Under the pieces are notes generated by a model that worked only from the letters and a program-made list of their open reading frames with translations, made no database searches and had not been told where the DNA came from. This document shows, in pieces, positions 60,312 through 64,000 of a stretch of DNA of 64,000 nucleotides (the stretch's first letter is position 1; every line of letters begins with the position of its first letter). This DNA is from Paramoeba atlantica (Eukaryota > Discosea): contig CDRNVI010000139.1 of the NCBI GenBank assembly GCA_977017575.1, forward strand, positions 186,001 through 250,000, given 5' to 3'. The position numbers and the translations under genes are program-made.

Positions 60312-61685
60312 GGAAAGGGTTTTTTTTTTCACTTGCTTTTTTTTTTCTTTTTTCTTCTTTGTTTCTTTTTTCTTTTTTCTTTTTTCTTTTTTCTTTTTTC
60401 TTATTTTGTTTCATTTTTTTTCTTGTTTAGAGGAAAATGAAAGAAATTAATTTTTTCTCTTTTCCCCTCCTCCTCTCCTCCCCCTTCCTTTTAGTTTTAG
60501 TCTCTGTTGTGGTGTGATGTGGTCTTCTTTTCCAATCACCTTCTTCTTCAATTTCGATTCGATTTTTCTCCTTCTCCTCCTTCCCTTTCTCTTTCATTCC
60601 CTCCCTTTTCTTTCTTTTTAGTCTCTTCTGGTGCATAAAATGTTGGGGTGTTCTTTGTTCCCAATTTTTCGCTTTGATTTTATTCTCCTTCTTTCAAACC
60701 TTTTTTTTCGATTTGCTCCACAGACCAATAATGATTCTTCTTTCTCTCCTCTCCTCTTTGTCTGTTTCTTCTATCTCTTTATTCTCTCTCCTCATTCTTT
60801 TCTTTCTTCTCTTTCTTTCTTCATTTCTCAATTTTGTTTTTGATGTGGGGATGGGTGAGAATTTTCTCAATTTCTTGAACCTTTTGTGGAATTACTATTT
60901 CTCAATTTTTTTGTTGATTAAAATTTCATTTTTCTAAAAATTGTGTTTCTCTCATTCAATCAACCAAAATATATGAATTCCTCCTCTTCCCCCTCCCAAC
61001 AACAACAAAAAAGAAAAAAATGTTGTTTGAGAGTTTTGAAAGAGTGTTGTTGAGTATTTGGGTATTATTCATTCAACCAAATAAAAAAGGTGAATCAACA
61101 AAAAAGAACAACAAAACAAAAACAAAACAAAAAAAAAGAAGGAAAAAAAATTTCAACAAAAAGACTGGGCAACAAAAAAGAATCATTTCTTTTTAACAAA
61201 AACAATAAAATTTGAAGAAAACAAAAAAAGAAAAATAATTTAAATCAAAAAAAAGAGAAGAGGAAGAGAAAGAGAGAGAACTTTCACAAAAACACAAAAC
61301 ACATTCACACAACAACAACAAAACACAAATGAAGAGGAGAAACAAAATCAAAGAAAAGTTGTTTTTGAAGAAGAAGGATCAAAAATTGAATCAAAAATTG
61401 GGAGAAGAAGAAGGATGATGATTTTGGAGGAGAAGAAGAAGACCACTGCACCACAACAGAAACTAAAAAGGAGAAAAGGGAGGAGGGGAGGAAGGGGAGG
61501 AAGGAGGGGAAAAGAGAAGAGAAGAGAAAAAATATTAACTTCTTGTTTTTAATTTTCTTCAAACAAAAAAGGAAACAAAAAGAAAAAAGAAAGAAAAAAT
61601 GATACAAAATAATAAAATAAAACAAATCAAAATCAAAAAAGAAAAAAAGAGAAAAAAAGAGAAAAGAAAAAACCTCCATCTCTTT
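60312..61685. other. Long convergent spacer between TRIM-NHL 4 and 5
   Basis: 1.37 kb between two stop codons. It contains T/C-rich tracts with a CTTTTTT repeat (60330-60420) and then A-rich runs (61080-61300). Open frames are low-complexity Phe/Leu/Ser or Lys-rich and lack homology or splice logic. I find no gene here. Non-coding transcription cannot be excluded. Confidence 0.5.
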
Positions 61686-64000
61686 TCAAAATGATTTCCA
61701 CAAACCAACTGACTTTTTGTCACAATCTGAAACAATAATTGTTCCAAATGAATCAATAACAACCCCATAAGGAGACTTCAGGTGATGTTGACCAAATGAA
61801 AAAAGAAATGTTCCATCTTTCTCAAACACACTCATTCTCCCATTTTCTGAATCACAAACAACAATTCTACCTTCCCCATCCACATCAACACCTTCTGGAT
61901 AGTTCAATTGAGAATCACCTGAACCATATGTTCCAAAACATCGAATAAAATTCCCTTCAATATCCATCACTTGAATCCGATGATTCCAATAATCACAAAT
62001 AACAATATTCCCATCTCTATCAACTCCAACACTTCTTGGTTCATCTAATTGACCTTCAAAAGAACCTTTTGAACCAAAAGAACGAAGAAAAGATCCATCA
62101 TTATCAAACACTTGAATTCGATGATTTCCAGAGTCAGCAACAATAATTCTACCTTCTTCATCCACATCCACACCAAATGGTTCATTAAACTGACCATCTT
62201 CAGAACCAAATGATCCAAAAGAATTGATCAATTCTCCTTCTTTGTTTAATATTACAACTCTTCTTTCAGATTGAGACCAATCAAGAACAACAATTTGATC
62301 ATCCAATCCAATTGAAACATCAACAGGATCCAATTGAAGTGAATCAATTGTTTTCTGAATTGTTGATTCAATCATCTCATTTCCTTCTTTATCTCTCACT
62401 TTCAATCCACACTCATCTTCACAAATAAAAATATTCCCATCACTGTTCACACTCACTCCCAAAGAATGATTCTCCAAAGGAAAAGAAGAAACTAAACGAA
62501 AAGAATCACCACCACCATCACAACAAATCACTCCTTTCTTTCCAAATCCAACAACACCTCCTTCGGAAACAATATCATTTGCAGTTTGAAGAAGAGTTGA
62601 AAAAAGTTGATCATCAAAAAAGAGAGAAACATCACAATCAGTTGTTGTTGTTGTTGTTGTTGTTGTTGTTGGGGTGTTGGATAAATGAATAATTGAATCT
62701 TTTCTGATTCTCAAATCTTCTTTCTCCAATTCTATTTCTTTCTTTTCAATTCTTTTCTTTTCTAATTTCTCTTCTAATTCTTTCATTTCTTCTTTAATCT
62801 TTTTTCTTTTCTTTTCCACAATCTCCAATCTTTTCTCCAATTTATCTCCAATCTTTACAACTTCATTCCTTTTCTTCAAAATACTTTCTTCAATTGATTT
62901 CACTTTCTCAATGTGTTGAACATGTGTTTCAAGAACACAATGAAGGCAAACAAAAGAAGAACATTGAAAACAATATCCACTGATTGTTTCAGATGGGTGT
63001 TTTGAACATTCTCTCTTCTTCAAATTCTCCAATCCCACTCCCATCACCACCCCCTCCTCCAATCTTCTTCTTCCACCTCCTTCATCACTCTGCTCACCAC
63101 AAGGAACATTTTGTTGTTGAGATCGTTTGTGATTTCGAGAGAAAATGGAAGAAGAGTGAGATGGATCACAAGAATCACAAATAAAGACTTTACAATCAGA
63201 ACAATACATTCGAGTTCGTTCTCCACACGCTCCAAAATTCGCACATCTTCTTTTAGCTTCTCCTGATTTGTTTGTGTGTTTAAAAAAGAAGAAACTAAGT
63301 CAGTGAATGTTGGGTTTAGGAGTGGGTGGGTCGAATTGGGTGGTCTTGGGGCTCAGTTCAAAAACAACAAGAGAAAAGAAAGAAAAAAAAAAAAAATCAA
63401 GAAGATGAAACCTGAAGTTGATTGTTGGGATAAAGAGATCAAATTTGAAGAAAAAAGAACATCAATTGTTTCTGGAATCAAATAATTCATCGAAAGTGTT
63501 TCAATGCTTTCACATTCGTTCATTTCTCTACAAACTGGACATTTCACTCCTTCCAAAGAAGAAATGGGAGAGGGGGAAGAGGAAGAAGAAGAAGAGGAAG
63601 GATTTTGAAGGAGAAAGAGTTTGTTGAGACAAAGAGAACAAAAAGAAAGACCACAACAAGGTAACAACCTTGGTTCTTTTTCCCAACTCATCAATTCCAA
63701 ACATATTCCACATTCAAATCTTTTCTTTTTCTCTTCTTCTTCCTTTCTTCTTCTTTTCATCATCTCTTCTTCTCTTTCTCTTTCCCTTTCTCCTTCTTCT
63801 TCTCGTTCTCTCTTTCCAAGAACATCCTCACTTCTTCTTTCTCTTTCTTCCTCTCCTTCTCCTTCTCTTTCATCATCAACATTGTCATCTTCAATTACAA
63901 CAACAACATCAACATCATCTTCTTTCTCTTTCTTTCCTCTTTTGGTTTTTCTCTTTTTCTCACTTTCTAATTCTCTTCCTTGTTCTTCTCCTCCTCTTTT
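61686..64000 (-). CDS. TRIM-NHL protein 5 (5' end beyond window)
   Basis: Exon 2 is 61686 to about 63269. Exon 1 runs from about 63414 off the right edge, so the start codon is not seen. RING FECGICLELMSWEKEPRLLP, CCGLSFCSLCLNKLF, short poly-Ser/Pro loop, GVKCPVCREMNECE. B-box 1 opens CANFGACGERTRMYCSDCK, then VFICDSCDPSHSSSIFSRNH. A Gln/Asn/Glu-rich linker is specific to this copy. B-box 2 (ECSKHPSETISGYCFQCSSF, CLHCVLETHVQH), coiled coil, poly-Thr and NHL propeller follow, ending VGLWKSF. The visible N-terminal part is Lys/Glu/Asp-rich with a KRKTKRGKK basic run, suggesting nuclear import or RNA contact. Confidence 0.9.

Noticed and set aside
60631-60937. Phe/Leu-rich frames resembling membrane proteins in the convergent spacer after TRIM-NHL 4
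   Set aside because: They arise from T/C-rich low-complexity DNA between two 3' ends. No promoter, start context or homology.

Overview
The window looks like nuclear DNA of a free-living unicellular eukaryote, and its lineage cannot be fixed from sequence alone. Genes are compact, mostly intron-rich (GT-AG introns, mainly 60-200 bp), use TAA, TAG and TGA as stops, and sit in AT-rich spacers full of polypyrimidine/polypurine tracts. Gene content is eukaryotic: U2AF large subunit, SMC5/6 subunit Nse1, an ERCC6L2-type Snf2 ATPase, a MICAL flavoprotein, insulysin, kexin, exostosin and TRIM-NHL proteins. I see no rRNA, tRNA, CRISPR array, transposon or virus-like element. All exon models were joined by eye from splice sites, reading phase and family resemblance. 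Outer gene limits are more reliable than every internal boundary.

Layout. 1-8 kb: extended SDR (partial, -), U2AF65-like splicing factor (+), an unknown basic/acidic protein (+), Nse1 (-) and a single-domain MICAL monooxygenase (+). 8-16 kb: two insulysin (IDE) paralogues, head to head. 16-22 kb: a kinase fusing an FHA domain to a TKL-type kinase (-), divergent from an ERCC6L2-like helicase (+). 22-28 kb: three tandem copies of a small four-exon gene of unknown fold, in a repeat of about 1.25 kb that also copied the 3' end of the adjacent glycosyltransferase gene (-). 28-40 kb: one very large STAND NTPase-TPR gene (+), NLR-like in layout, with a degenerate P-loop. 40-47 kb: a kexin-like pseudoprotease (-) head to head with an intact kexin (+). 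47-49.4 kb: an exostosin-family glycosyltransferase. 49.7-64 kb: five TRIM-NHL paralogues in strictly alternating orientation, the last running off the window.

How the genes relate. Many neighbours are divergent pairs with short spacers, so shared promoters are likely. Kexin, pseudo-kexin, exostosin and the type II membrane glycosyltransferase all point to the secretory pathway. Nse1, the FHA kinase and ERCC6L2 are plausible genome-maintenance proteins, although their closeness may be chance. The most unusual items are the kexin/pseudo-kexin pair (all three catalytic residues apparently lost in one partner), the TRIM-NHL array with RBBP6-type all-cysteine RINGs carrying poly-serine loops, the stand-alone MICAL domain, and the repeat that duplicated part of a neighbour.
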